Part shown: positions 17,824 through 26,341 of the stretch, piece after piece
How positions within the stretch are numbered: the first letter of the stretch is position 1
Layout: each line of letters begins with the position of its first letter
Source: Hyphomicrobiales bacterium
GTDB taxonomy: Bacteria; Pseudomonadota; Alphaproteobacteria; Rhizobiales; CAJQND01
Direction: 5' to 3'
NCBI GenBank assembly: GCA_028285595.1
Contig: JANQOW010000014.1
Span: 1-42,374, forward strand
Length of the DNA stretch: 42,374 bases
Program-made: the position numbers and the translations under genes
Notes under the pieces: model-generated
Seen by the model: the letters and a program-made list of their open reading frames with translations, nothing else
Database searches by the model: none
Told to the model about the DNA's origin: nothing

Positions 17824-18468
17824 ATGGCAGACACACAACCCAAAAAGACGTACGACGTGGGCAACACGCTCCTGAGCGGATCAACCATCATCCTCGTTGG
17901 GTTTGTTTTGAAAGACCTGAAGCTCGACACAACAGCGGCCGAGTATCCGCCGACGCGCAACAATGCCAACAATTTCGTTGGTAAGATGCTGACGAAGGAT
18001 GCTGGTCCAAACGACAATTTGGATCCTGGATTGGCCCGGATTTATGGCTTCATCGCCTCCGGCCGCTATGTGGAGCTCGATGCGCCCACCATCTTCCTGG
18101 TTCATGGTGATGGCGAGGACATTATTAACCTCGCCGGCCAGGAAATCAGTCTGGTCATTCAAGACTTCAAGTTCCCGAACGGCGATGAAAGCCGAGCCAA
18201 GGGCTGGGCCTATGACGAATCTGACTTCTCCATGACGTTGGACGTCAGCACGGGACCGCTCGCCGACCTGATCGAGGCCGGCATGGGTGAGGGGGCTGTG
18301 AGCGGTTCACGGGTCAGCGGCTCCCGTGTGAGCGGCTCACGGGTCAGCGGTTCGCGGGTCAGCGGTTCACGGGTTAGCGGCTCCCGGGTCAGTGGTTCGC
18401 GTGTAAGCGGTTCACGGGTCAGCGGTTCACGGGTGAGCGGCTCGCGGGTATCCGGGGCTGACGACTAA
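17824..18468 (+). CDS. candidate RiPP precursor: large leader domain plus ten VSGSR repeats
   Basis: This 214-residue protein has two parts. Residues 1-158 look like a folded, acidic domain beginning MADTQPKKTYDVGNTLLSGS that I cannot match to a known leader class (not Nif11- or nitrile-hydratase-like to my eye). Residues 159-208 are ten exact VSGSR pentapeptides, followed by VSGADD and stop. There is no signal peptide. A strong GAGGAG lies eight bases before the ATG, a likely promoter precedes it and a strong terminator follows, so it may be highly expressed on its own. Adjacency to YcaO, TfuA and a protease makes a multi-core precursor the leading reading. Alternatives are a pentapeptide-repeat beta-helix or an adhesin-like repeat; the SRVSG register fits that consensus only partly. 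Confidence 0.8.
   Translation: MADTQPKKTYDVGNTLLSGSTIILVGFVLKDLKLDTTAAEYPPTRNNANNFVGKMLTKDAGPNDNLDPGLARIYGFIASGRYVELDAPTIFLVHGDGEDIINLAGQEISLVIQDFKFPNGDESRAKGWAYDESDFSMTLDVSTGPLADLIEAGMGEGAVSGSRVSGSRVSGSRVSGSRVSGSRVSGSRVSGSRVSGSRVSGSRVSGSRVSGADD
18298..18447 (+). repeat. ten in-frame 15-base repeats encoding VSGSR
   Basis: All ten units encode the same five residues, yet the DNA varies at third positions: Val by GTG, GTC, GTT or GTA, Gly by GGT or GGC, Arg by CGG or CGT. The first Ser is always AGY and the second always TCN, as expected if one ancestral unit was duplicated and then held constant at the protein level. A degenerate eleventh unit (VSGADD, first Ser TCC) ends the gene. Confidence 0.97.
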
Positions 18469-18504
18469 GGTTTCACAACTCGATCTCAGAGTATCTGAAC
18501 ACTG

Positions 18505-18544
18505 GACGGCGCAAGAGTTGCTTGCGCCGTCATTTTTCTTTTTT
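18505..18544 (+). terminator. strong intrinsic terminator closing the YcaO cassette
   Basis: The arms GACGGCGCAAG (18505-18515) and CTTGCGCCGTC (18521-18531) pair perfectly over 11 bp around the loop AGTTG. ATTTTTCTTTTTT follows. The T-run touches the stop codon of the convergent cyclase gene. The minus-strand side has no T-run, so it serves the repeat-protein transcript. Confidence 0.92.
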
Positions 18545-20288
18545 AGAGACCTGCCTTCTTCAGGCCGTCCATCATGTGCTCGGTGTCTTCGGGATACTTG
18601 TCGGGCATAATCTTGGCCCACTGTTCCAGCGAGAAGTTGGGATGGGCTTCCATCACCTTCGAGGCATGAAAACGCGCCTGATTGTGGCGCCCGAGTTGGG
18701 CATAGCTGGCCGCAAGCAAGCGCTGTCCTTCTGCCGGATTGTTCATCTTCAATACGGTGCTGATCGCATCTTCATAGCGCTTCAGGTTGTAATAGGCTCC
18801 GCCCAGGTCCCACAAATACTGATCAGGATAATAGGGGTTCAGACGCATCGCGGTGAGGAACAGATCCACAGCATCCTCTGAGCGCCCGGAATGCTGAAGC
18901 GTGTCCGCGAAGTCGGCCATCAGATCGGCATCGTTGGGGTTAAGGCTCAGCGCCTGCTCGTAAGCACGGATCGAGGCGTCATGTTCCTTGCGGTAAAGGT
19001 GCGCAAAGCCCAGCTCGCCGTAGCCGCGCGCATCCGAAGCATCCAGCCGCACGGCCATCAAGGCATAGTCCAAAGCCTGGTCCAGCGGCTTTTCATTGTC
19101 GCTGACCCAGTTATAGCGCCAGCCAATGTTGAGCGTGCGTGAGATGCCGGCCACAGCCCGCGAATAGCTTGGGTCAATTTCATGGGCCTCGTCATAGAGC
19201 ACGCGGGCCTCTTCATTGTCCTGGCGGCGATACTTGAAGATCTGCTGCTGCGCCTTAAGCACGCGATCATAGGCGGCCAGATCGGATGGCGGGCGACTGA
19301 ACGCCCGCTCGGTTTCCGTCACCTCAATCTGCACGTTCGTGGCCGTCACCACCGTGCTGACGATTTCATCTTGCACGTCGAAAATATCGTCAAGCGTGCG
19401 GTCATATCGCTCAGCCCAAATGGTCCGTTCGGTCTCTGCGTCTACCAATTCAACGGAAATGCGGGCCCGGTTGCCTGCTTTGCGCACAGTGCCCTGGGCC
19501 ACATACCTGACCCCCAGTTCCATGGCCGCCTGTTGGGGGCGCACGTCCTTGTTGCGGTAGATGAAGGCGGAGTTGCGCGCGATAACAAATAGATTATGGA
19601 AGCGCGAGAGATTGGAGGTGATGTCCTCGGTAATCCCTTCCACAAACCAACTGTCCTTTTCCTCCCCATTATAGTCTTTGAACGGCAAAACGACCACGGA
19701 GGGGCGGTTGGGCAGTTGCGCCTTTTCTTGGCGGCTGATGATGCGCGGGCTGCCCGCCGCAGCCACAAGCTGGCCTTCCTTGCGGACCGCATAGACATCA
19801 ATGGGCTCAGCAATGTTCTTCAGTTTCTGCGTGCCCAACGCTTCGTACGAACAGGCAATCCGGCTTTTGACCTGATCATAAACCGCGCCGCTGATACAGA
19901 CCCCGCCGGGGTCTGCAAGCCCCTCAAGGCGCGAGGCGATGTTCACCGCACTGCCGTGCACACCGGTGCTGCTCTGCAGCACATCTCCCAGGTTTATACC
20001 GACACGGAACTCAACGCGGTTCTGCGCGACTTCATTCTTCTTTTGGATGAAATCCTGCGCCTCCACCGCGCAGCTCACAGCGTTGACAGCGCTGCCAAAC
20101 AGGGCGAACACGCCGTCGCCGCGAATCTGAACAATTTCCCCCTCGTGTTCTGAGCAGAAATGTTCAAACAGCTCGATATAGTCACTGATAATATCGAGAG
20201 CGACTTCTTCATCGCCGGCAACGAGAGAGCTGTAGCCGACAATGTCGGCGAACAGCATTGCTCGTAACTGCCGGCTTTTTTCCGCCAT
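18543..20288 (-). CDS. class III nucleotidyl cyclase domain with TolB-like and TPR domains
   Basis: A 581-residue protein with three parts. Residues 1-190 are a class III cyclase domain: metal-binding Asp15 in FADIVGYS and Asp58 in RGDGVFALFG, and the Asn/Arg pair in AVNIASRLEG. Around 225-350 is a FlgO/TolB-like segment (SVVVLPFKD...WFVEGITEDI), and then TPR helices run to the end. The base-recognising Lys and Asp of true adenylyl cyclases appear to be Gln54 and Gly, so catalysis and ATP specificity are uncertain, as in many proteins of this layout. ATG 20288 is preferred over the in-frame start at 20369. It is convergent with the YcaO cassette and shares its terminator region. Confidence 0.88.
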   Translation of the reverse strand: MAEKSRQLRAMLFADIVGYSSLVAGDEEVALDIISDYIELFEHFCSEHEGEIVQIRGDGVFALFGSAVNAVSCAVEAQDFIQKKNEVAQNRVEFRVGINLGDVLQSSTGVHGSAVNIASRLEGLADPGGVCISGAVYDQVKSRIACSYEALGTQKLKNIAEPIDVYAVRKEGQLVAAAGSPRIISRQEKAQLPNRPSVVVLPFKDYNGEEKDSWFVEGITEDITSNLSRFHNLFVIARNSAFIYRNKDVRPQQAAMELGVRYVAQGTVRKAGNRARISVELVDAETERTIWAERYDRTLDDIFDVQDEIVSTVVTATNVQIEVTETERAFSRPPSDLAAYDRVLKAQQQIFKYRRQDNEEARVLYDEAHEIDPSYSRAVAGISRTLNIGWRYNWVSDNEKPLDQALDYALMAVRLDASDARGYGELGFAHLYRKEHDASIRAYEQALSLNPNDADLMADFADTLQHSGRSEDAVDLFLTAMRLNPYYPDQYLWDLGGAYYNLKRYEDAISTVLKMNNPAEGQRLLAASYAQLGRHNQARFHASKVMEAHPNFSLEQWAKIMPDKYPEDTEHMMDGLKKAGL

Positions 20289-20485
20289 TCCGCTACACCC
20301 TGTAAACCTTGCCACAGCCGTTGGGCGAGCAAGATTCGATTTATGATAGTCTTGGACACGAGGGCGCATTCCCCCTCGCAGTTCCCACTCCCGTCGCTCA
20401 GTTTGTTACATAATTTTGCGTTCGGCAATAAGCAGAAAAGACCGATAAATCGATACAATCTCCGTTTATCACCACAATATGATAT

Positions 20486-21121
20486 TTATGTCAGAGATTC
20501 CGGCCACTTACGGGCTGAGTCTGGCGAGCGGCCGAGGCGGATTTCTATAGAATCGTCAAGTTTGTCTATCAGCGCCTGGCGATGTTCGTACCATTCCTTG
20601 GCCAATAGACCAATGGAGTGAATGTCAAAATGCTTGCCGGCTGCGAACCAGGCTTGGCGAATGAGACCTTCTTGAGTGAAGCCAACCTTTTGGGTCAGCT
20701 TTTGCGAGGCCAAATTGTCTTCGCGCAGATAAGAGGTCAGTCTGTTCAATCTTAGCTGATTGAAGGCCATGTCGATCACCATGGCCATGGCCCGGCTGCC
20801 AATGCCGCTTTGGCGCAAATGACCGGTGACATAAATCGCGATCACCGCATCGCCATGAATATAATTGATATTGTCGAGGCCGATGATCGCCACCACGTCC
20901 CCTGCGTCACTTTCCAAGGCATACCAATAGGCCTTTGCAGGTTCCGGGCCTTTGAGCACCTCTGCCCAACTGGCGGAAACGGTGGCCTCATTCACCGGCA
21001 TGGCGCAGCCGCGGTCGAACAGGCACAGGTCTGCAAGATGCTCAAACCAACGCGCAATGGTTGGCATGTCATCCATTGACATGGGACGCAGGCAGTAGGA
21101 TTTGCTTGCGGGTTCCGCCAT
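20486..21121 (-). CDS. GNAT-family N-acetyltransferase
   Basis: A 211-residue GNAT protein of RimJ/RimL-like style, expected to move an acetyl group from acetyl-CoA to an amine. The acetyl-CoA pyrophosphate loop is LRQSGIGSRAM, and the RLTSYLREDNLASQKLTQKVGF segment is the usual asparagine/helix motif ending in a Gly-Phe. Substrate is unknown. It lies upstream of, and in the same direction as, the cyclase-TPR gene with 197 bases between. Although near the RiPP-like cassette, nothing ties it to that pathway beyond distance. Confidence 0.88.
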   Translation of the reverse strand: MAEPASKSYCLRPMSMDDMPTIARWFEHLADLCLFDRGCAMPVNEATVSASWAEVLKGPEPAKAYWYALESDAGDVVAIIGLDNINYIHGDAVIAIYVTGHLRQSGIGSRAMAMVIDMAFNQLRLNRLTSYLREDNLASQKLTQKVGFTQEGLIRQAWFAAGKHFDIHSIGLLAKEWYEHRQALIDKLDDSIEIRLGRSPDSARKWPESLT

Positions 21122-21242
21122 CTCTCACATTTGCTCCCAACACGAAAACAAGGCCGTGACGCATAATCTTAGTGGGAAAAAATTAATTGCATATGAGAAA
21201 TGTCACAACGCGTGAAGTCGTGAGCGCGTGAGGATTGCGCAC

Positions 21243-21271
21243 TTGAATTCCTCAGTGCCCTGAACTATGTG
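21243..21271 (+). promoter_or_regulatory. putative tRNA promoter
   Basis: TTGAAT (21243-21248) and TATGTG (21266-21271) are spaced by 17 bases. The start point would fall about 15 bases before the tRNA. Confidence 0.35.
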
Positions 21272-21292
21272 CCGTTCTCTCCACTGGAGCGT

Positions 21293-21366
21293 TGGGGACT
21301 CGTCTAATGGTAGGACGCCGGACTCTGACTCCGTCAGTCCAGGTTCGAATCCTGGGTCCCCAGCCA
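21293..21366 (+). tRNA. tRNA-Gln (anticodon CTG)
   Basis: A full cloverleaf can be drawn. The acceptor arm is TGGGGAC with GTCCCCA, the D stem GTC with GAC, and the anticodon loop CTCTGAC (anticodon CTG at 34-36). The T arm is CCAGG-TTCGAAT-CCTGG, followed by discriminator G and an encoded CCA. The outermost anticodon-stem pair is a C-T mismatch and the variable loop has four bases. It reads CAG codons. Confidence 0.96.
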
Positions 21367-21375
21367 ATTCCAGCC

Positions 21376-24300
21376 TCACGCAAACTCCAACAAGAGATCC
21401 TTGGCATCAATCTGCGTCCCGGCCGGGGCGACCACGGCCTTGATTGTTCCGGACCGGTCGGCATGGATTGAGGTTTCCATCTTCATGGCCTCGATCGTGA
21501 GCAAGACATCCCCCTCGCTCACGTTTTGCCCCGCGCTCACCGCAACCGATGACACCAAGCCCGGCATGGGAGCCGGCAGATGGTTGGGATTTTGTGGGTC
21601 CGCCTTGGGGTGAGACACCAGTTCGCCAACAACCGAACGGTCGGGCACGCGGATGGACCGTGGCTGGCCGTTCAGCTCGAAGAACACCCGGCGGTTGCCC
21701 TCATCGTCAACCTCGCCAATGGTCTGGCAGCGGATGTGAAGCCGCTTGCCCGGCTCAAGATCCACCCCGATTTCCGCTCCAGGTTCCATGCCATAGAAGA
21801 AGTTCAAGGTCGGGATCACCTCCACCGGCCCATAGTCCCGGCGGCGCGTCACATACTCCTTAAACACCGACGGGTACATGGCATATGAGTTGACTTCTTC
21901 GTCGCTCACGATGCGCTCGGCGGCCGTTTCGGCCTCTTGCCTGAGCAACCCGAAATCTGCCGGTGGCAGATCCGCGCCCGGCCTCTTGGTGGAGGACTGC
22001 TTGCCCTTCAGAACTTTCGCCTGCAGGTTTGCCGGGAAGCCATTGGGTGGTTGGCCAAGGTCGCCTGAGAAGAAGCTGACCACAGAGTCCGGGAAGGCAA
22101 TCTCCCGGGCCGGGTCCTCCACCTCCGTGCGGGTCAAGCCCGCCGACACCATCATCAGCGCCATGTCGCCGACCATTTTGGAGGAGGGGGTCACCTTGAT
22201 GATGTCGCCGAACATGGCGTTCACCTCGGCATAGGTCTTGGCCACATCATGCCATTTGTTGGCAAGGCCAAGCGAGCGGGCTTGCTCCTTCAGGTTGGTG
22301 AACTGCCCGCCCGGCATCTCATGCAGATAGACTTCCGAAGCGCCGGCGCGCATGTCCGGTTCAAAGGCGGCATATTGGTCGCGCACCTGCTCCCAGTAAT
22401 CGGAAAAGGCGCGGATATTGGAGCTGGAGAGGCCGGTTTCGCGGTCCGTGTTCTGAAGAGCCTCAACAAGCGAGCCCAGGTTCGGCTGGGAGGTGAGGCC
22501 GGAAAGGGAATCCATGGCCGCGTCCGCGGCATCCACACCGGCCTGCGAAGCAGCCAGGATGGTGGCTGCCGAGATCCCTGACGTGTCATGCGTGTGCAGA
22601 TGGAGGGGCAGGCCGGTTTCCTGCTTGAGAGCCGGGATCAGCACGGATGCGGCCGCCGGTTTCAGAAGACCGGCCATGTCCTTCAGGCAAAGCACGTGCA
22701 CGCCGGCCGCTTTCAGCTCTTGGGCCATCTTCAGATAATAGTCGAGGTTATAGGTGCCGCGATGTGGGTCCAGCAGATCGCCGGTGTAACAAATGGCGCC
22801 TTCGCAGAGTTTTCCGCTCTCGCCGACAGCATCAATCGCGACGCGCATGTTCTCAACCCAGTTGAGACTGTCGAACACCCGGAACACATCCATCCCGCTG
22901 GCGGCGGCTTGGCGGATGAACTCTTGCACAATGTTGTCGGGATAACTGGTGTAGCCGACGCCGTTTGAGCCCCTGAACAACATCTGCAGCATGTGTCCCG
23001 GCATGGCCTCGCGCATTTTTCTGAGCCGCTCCCAGGGGCACTCGTCCAGAAAGCGCATGGCCACATCGAACGTGGCCCCGCCCCAGCACTCCAGCGAAAA
23101 CAGTCCCCGCAAGTGGGACTGATAGGCAGGCGCCGCAGCCACGAGATCGTAGGTGCGGACCCGCGTGGCCAAAAGGGATTGGTGCGCGTCACGCATCGTG
23201 GTGTCAGTCAGCAGGAGCGCTTTTTGCGCCAGCATCCACTCTGCCACCGCGCCTGGACCCTCATCATCCAAGATGCGTTTTGCGGTGTCCTCGGGCGGCG
23301 GGCCGGCGTGCAGGTTCGTCGGAGGTTGAGGTGCCCCCACATGCCGCGGCGGTTTTGGTCTGCCGTTCGCCTCGCGCTGGCCGTTGACGTTCACATCGGC
23401 AATGTAGCGCAACAGGCGCGTGGCCCGGTCGCGCCGTTTGGGAAATTCGAACAATTCCGACGTGTCGTCGATGAAGCGCGTTGTATAGTCCATCGCTTTG
23501 AAAGCGGGATGGTTGATCAGGTTCTCCACAAAGGTGATGTTTGTCGCCACCCCGCGGATCCTGAACTCACGCAGGGCCCGGTCCATGCGGGCGATGGCCT
23601 CATCCGGCGTGGGCGCCCAGGCTGTCACCTTCTCCAGCAGAGAATCGTAGTACCGCGTGATCACTGCGCCGGAATAGGCCGTGCCGCCGTCCAGACGGAT
23701 GCCGAACCCGGTGGCGCCGCGATAGGCGGAGATCCGGCCATAGTCCGGCACGAAGTTGTTTTCAGGGTCCTCGGACGTCACGCGGCACTGCATGGCGTGC
23801 CCGTTAAGAACAATCTGATCCTGGGGAGGGACGCCGCTTTCCTCCACCGCGCCAATGCGCGCGCCCTGGGCAATGCGGATTTGTGCTTTGACGATGTCGA
23901 TGCCGGTCACCTGCTCGGTCACCGTATGCTCAACCTGAATGCGCGGGTTGACCTCAATGAAGTAAAACTCGCCGCTGTCGGCGTCCATGAGGAACTCAGC
24001 CGTGCCGGCGTTCACATAATGGGCGCGTTTCGCCAAGAGCAGCGCTGATTGGCACAGGTGCGTGCGTTCCGCATCGCTCAGATAGGGAGCTGGGGCGCGC
24101 TCAATGACCTTCTGATTGCGCCGTTGGATCGAGCAATCGCGCTCCCACAGATGCACAATGTTGCCATGGGTGTCTCCCAGCAGTTGCACCTCAACATGGC
24201 GGGCGTTGCGCACCAGCTTCTCCAAATAGACTTCGCCGTTGCCAAAGGCGTTTTCCGCTTCACGCCGGCCCGCATGGACGTTCTCCAAAAGCTCAGCTTC

Positions 24301-24825
24301 GCTTTCGATGACACGCATCCCCCGCCCGCCGCCGCCCCAGCTTGCTTTCAGCATCACGGGAAAGCCGATCTCCTTGGCCAGCTTAAGAATGTCTGCCTCG
24401 TCTTCCGGCAGTGGCCCCGTTGCAGGCATAACCGGCGTGCCGGCCGCCACGGCCATTTCGCGCGCGGACACTTTGTTGCCAAGCGATCGCATCACCTCAA
24501 CCGGTGGGCCGATCCACGTCATGCCTGCGGCCATGATGGCCTCCGCAAACTCCGGTTTCTCCGACAGGAAGCCGTATCCGGGATGGATGGCATCCACGCC
24601 GGCCTCAGTGGCAATGCGGATGATGTCTTCAATGTCCAGATAGGCCTTGACCGGCCCTGAGCCTTCGCCGACGCAAAACGCCTGATCGGCCTTGAACCTG
24701 TGCAGCGAGAGCTTGTCCTCGTTGGCGTAGATGGCAACCGTATGAATGCCGAGTTCGTTGGCGGCCCGGAGCACCCGGATCGCGATCTCGCCCCGATTGG
24801 CGACCAGCAGCTTCTTGATTTTCAT
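21376..24825 (-). CDS. pyc: pyruvate carboxylase
   Basis: This 1149-residue single-chain enzyme carboxylates pyruvate to oxaloacetate with ATP and bicarbonate, refilling the TCA cycle. From the N-terminus it has a biotin carboxylase domain (KKLLVANRGEIAIR, ATP-grasp loop SWGGGGRGMR, EVNPRIQVEHTVTE) and a carboxyltransferase domain (LLLTDTTMRDAHQSLLATR, metal site LHLHTHDTSG). A biotin carrier domain with EAMKMET completes it, with the biotinyl Lys at about residue 1115. The length fits the family. ATG 24825 is preferred; a GTG three codons upstream is also in frame. The stop lies 9 bases from the end of the convergent tRNA-Gln. Nothing visible links it to neighbours. Confidence 0.98.
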   Translation of the reverse strand: MKIKKLLVANRGEIAIRVLRAANELGIHTVAIYANEDKLSLHRFKADQAFCVGEGSGPVKAYLDIEDIIRIATEAGVDAIHPGYGFLSEKPEFAEAIMAAGMTWIGPPVEVMRSLGNKVSAREMAVAAGTPVMPATGPLPEDEADILKLAKEIGFPVMLKASWGGGGRGMRVIESEAELLENVHAGRREAENAFGNGEVYLEKLVRNARHVEVQLLGDTHGNIVHLWERDCSIQRRNQKVIERAPAPYLSDAERTHLCQSALLLAKRAHYVNAGTAEFLMDADSGEFYFIEVNPRIQVEHTVTEQVTGIDIVKAQIRIAQGARIGAVEESGVPPQDQIVLNGHAMQCRVTSEDPENNFVPDYGRISAYRGATGFGIRLDGGTAYSGAVITRYYDSLLEKVTAWAPTPDEAIARMDRALREFRIRGVATNITFVENLINHPAFKAMDYTTRFIDDTSELFEFPKRRDRATRLLRYIADVNVNGQREANGRPKPPRHVGAPQPPTNLHAGPPPEDTAKRILDDEGPGAVAEWMLAQKALLLTDTTMRDAHQSLLATRVRTYDLVAAAPAYQSHLRGLFSLECWGGATFDVAMRFLDECPWERLRKMREAMPGHMLQMLFRGSNGVGYTSYPDNIVQEFIRQAAASGMDVFRVFDSLNWVENMRVAIDAVGESGKLCEGAICYTGDLLDPHRGTYNLDYYLKMAQELKAAGVHVLCLKDMAGLLKPAAASVLIPALKQETGLPLHLHTHDTSGISAATILAASQAGVDAADAAMDSLSGLTSQPNLGSLVEALQNTDRETGLSSSNIRAFSDYWEQVRDQYAAFEPDMRAGASEVYLHEMPGGQFTNLKEQARSLGLANKWHDVAKTYAEVNAMFGDIIKVTPSSKMVGDMALMMVSAGLTRTEVEDPAREIAFPDSVVSFFSGDLGQPPNGFPANLQAKVLKGKQSSTKRPGADLPPADFGLLRQEAETAAERIVSDEEVNSYAMYPSVFKEYVTRRRDYGPVEVIPTLNFFYGMEPGAEIGVDLEPGKRLHIRCQTIGEVDDEGNRRVFFELNGQPRSIRVPDRSVVGELVSHPKADPQNPNHLPAPMPGLVSSVAVSAGQNVSEGDVLLTIEAMKMETSIHADRSGTIKAVVAPAGTQIDAKDLLLEFA

Positions 24826-24973
24826 GGCAGGCACCCGCTCTGTGTGATCGCAAGGAATTTAGCACGTTATGGCCGGGCTCAAACGCGCCAAAGCGATCAG
24901 ATCTGGGTCGGCGCCGTCATCTCCCTTAAACGAGCCCTTCCAACTTGATCTGGCGCGCCTTCGCCTGCCGATT

Positions 24974-26257
24974 TCAAGAGCGGTTCTTTTGCCGTTCCGA
25001 CCCGTTGGAGCGAAGAGGTTTATAGGGCGTAACGGTGTGTTCAACCGGTTCGGTCTCCGCACAAGGCCCCATTCGGCTCACGCGAGCCGCGTACCAGGCC
25101 GCTCCCGGCTGGGCGCTCAGTCCGTGGAGCAAAGCGCTGATCCACACCGCATTGATGGCTAGCGCGAGAATGGGCGCGGCCAGCTCATGGTCCACCTGCG
25201 GCACAACGAGTAGGGCAAACAAGGCTGTGGCCAGGCCTCTGGGGCCAAACCACCCGAAGAACAGACGCGTCGTGTGAGACGCATCGCTCCCCAGAAGCGA
25301 ACACCAGATGGCCGCCGGACGCACAAGGACCAGGCTGGTCATGATGAGTGCTGCGGTCTGCCAGCTCAGATGCTGCAGCGCTTCAGGCAACAGCGCGAGG
25401 CCGAGCAGTAAGAATGCACCCCAGGTCAGCAACAGCCCTTCGCTTTCGGTGAACTCATAAACGAACTTGCATTGCCCCTTCACCACGTGCCCGAAGCACA
25501 GGCCGGCGACGAAGGCTGAGATGAAGCCGTTTCCCCCAATGAGGTTCGCGGCAAGATAGGCCGATCCGGCAAGGGCTATGGCCCCAACGCCTTCGAAGGC
25601 GTCCGCCGTCAGATTGCGCGTCTTTGCCCACATCAGAATGCGGCCGCCGGCGAACCCCACCGCCATCCCCATCAGCGGGCCCAACACCAATTGCTTGGCG
25701 CCGAACAGGACCCAGTTGGTGCCGTCCTGGTCCATCACTTCCGCCGTCAGGCTGGCAAACAGTAAAACGGCCGGCAGAGCCATTCCGTCGTTCAAACCGC
25801 TTTCCACGATCAGGGTTTGCCGCGAGCGTTCCGGCACCAGCGGGTTCGTCACCACAGCTTGCCCCAAAGCAGCATCCGTCGGCGCGAGGATGGAGGCAAC
25901 CAGAACAAGCGCAAAGAGGGGCCAATGCGGCAAAAACAGCCAGGCCGCAAAGGTGCCCAGCGCAATGGCCAACGGCAAGCCAAACACCAGCATGCGCACC
26001 GGCCACACGTGCCGCCTGCGAAGGGCGCTGAGCCGGATCTGGGCAGCGTCCAGAAACAACAGCAAGATCAGCGCGACCTCGGCAACAATGTGCAACAGGT
26101 TTTCAGCGTCTTCACGGGGGAACAGACCGACGACGGACAGCAGGTATCCAAAGCCGATGAACACCATGGGGGCGGTCAGCCAAGTCGACGACAGACGTTT
26201 TGCCACCATGGAGAAACAGGTGGCGAAGAGGGTGACGATAAGCAGGCCCGCAGTCAT
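24974..26257 (-). CDS. CPA1-type Na+/H+ (cation/proton) antiporter
   Basis: A 427-residue integral membrane protein with about ten to twelve hydrophobic segments. The segment SILAPTDAALG and the ESGLNDGMALP segment, with its ion-binding Asn-Asp pair, are the signature positions of CPA1 (NhaP/NHE-like) antiporters, which swap cytoplasmic Na+ or K+ for protons. A short charged cytoplasmic tail of about 30 residues follows the last helix. GGGGTGA lies just before ATG 26257. The next gene upstream, a binding protein, is on the same strand with its stop 84 bases away, but no functional tie is visible. Confidence 0.92.
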   Translation of the reverse strand: MTAGLLIVTLFATCFSMVAKRLSSTWLTAPMVFIGFGYLLSVVGLFPREDAENLLHIVAEVALILLLFLDAAQIRLSALRRRHVWPVRMLVFGLPLAIALGTFAAWLFLPHWPLFALVLVASILAPTDAALGQAVVTNPLVPERSRQTLIVESGLNDGMALPAVLLFASLTAEVMDQDGTNWVLFGAKQLVLGPLMGMAVGFAGGRILMWAKTRNLTADAFEGVGAIALAGSAYLAANLIGGNGFISAFVAGLCFGHVVKGQCKFVYEFTESEGLLLTWGAFLLLGLALLPEALQHLSWQTAALIMTSLVLVRPAAIWCSLLGSDASHTTRLFFGWFGPRGLATALFALLVVPQVDHELAAPILALAINAVWISALLHGLSAQPGAAWYAARVSRMGPCAETEPVEHTVTPYKPLRSNGSERQKNRS

Positions 26258-26341
26258 GTATTCACCCCGTCAAGGTGTCTCTGATAGTGAGACATGATGA
26301 GAGCACAGACGGGCGCGCAAGGCCAGATTGGCGCGGCTCGA

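Noticed and set aside
18298-18447. Regular direct repeats as a CRISPR array
   Set aside because: Units are 15 bases with no spacers, lie in frame in a coding gene and vary only at synonymous sites.
22993-24660. Long plus-strand frames opposite pyruvate carboxylase
   Set aside because: They are antisense shadows caused by high GC at third positions; the minus-strand protein is unambiguous.
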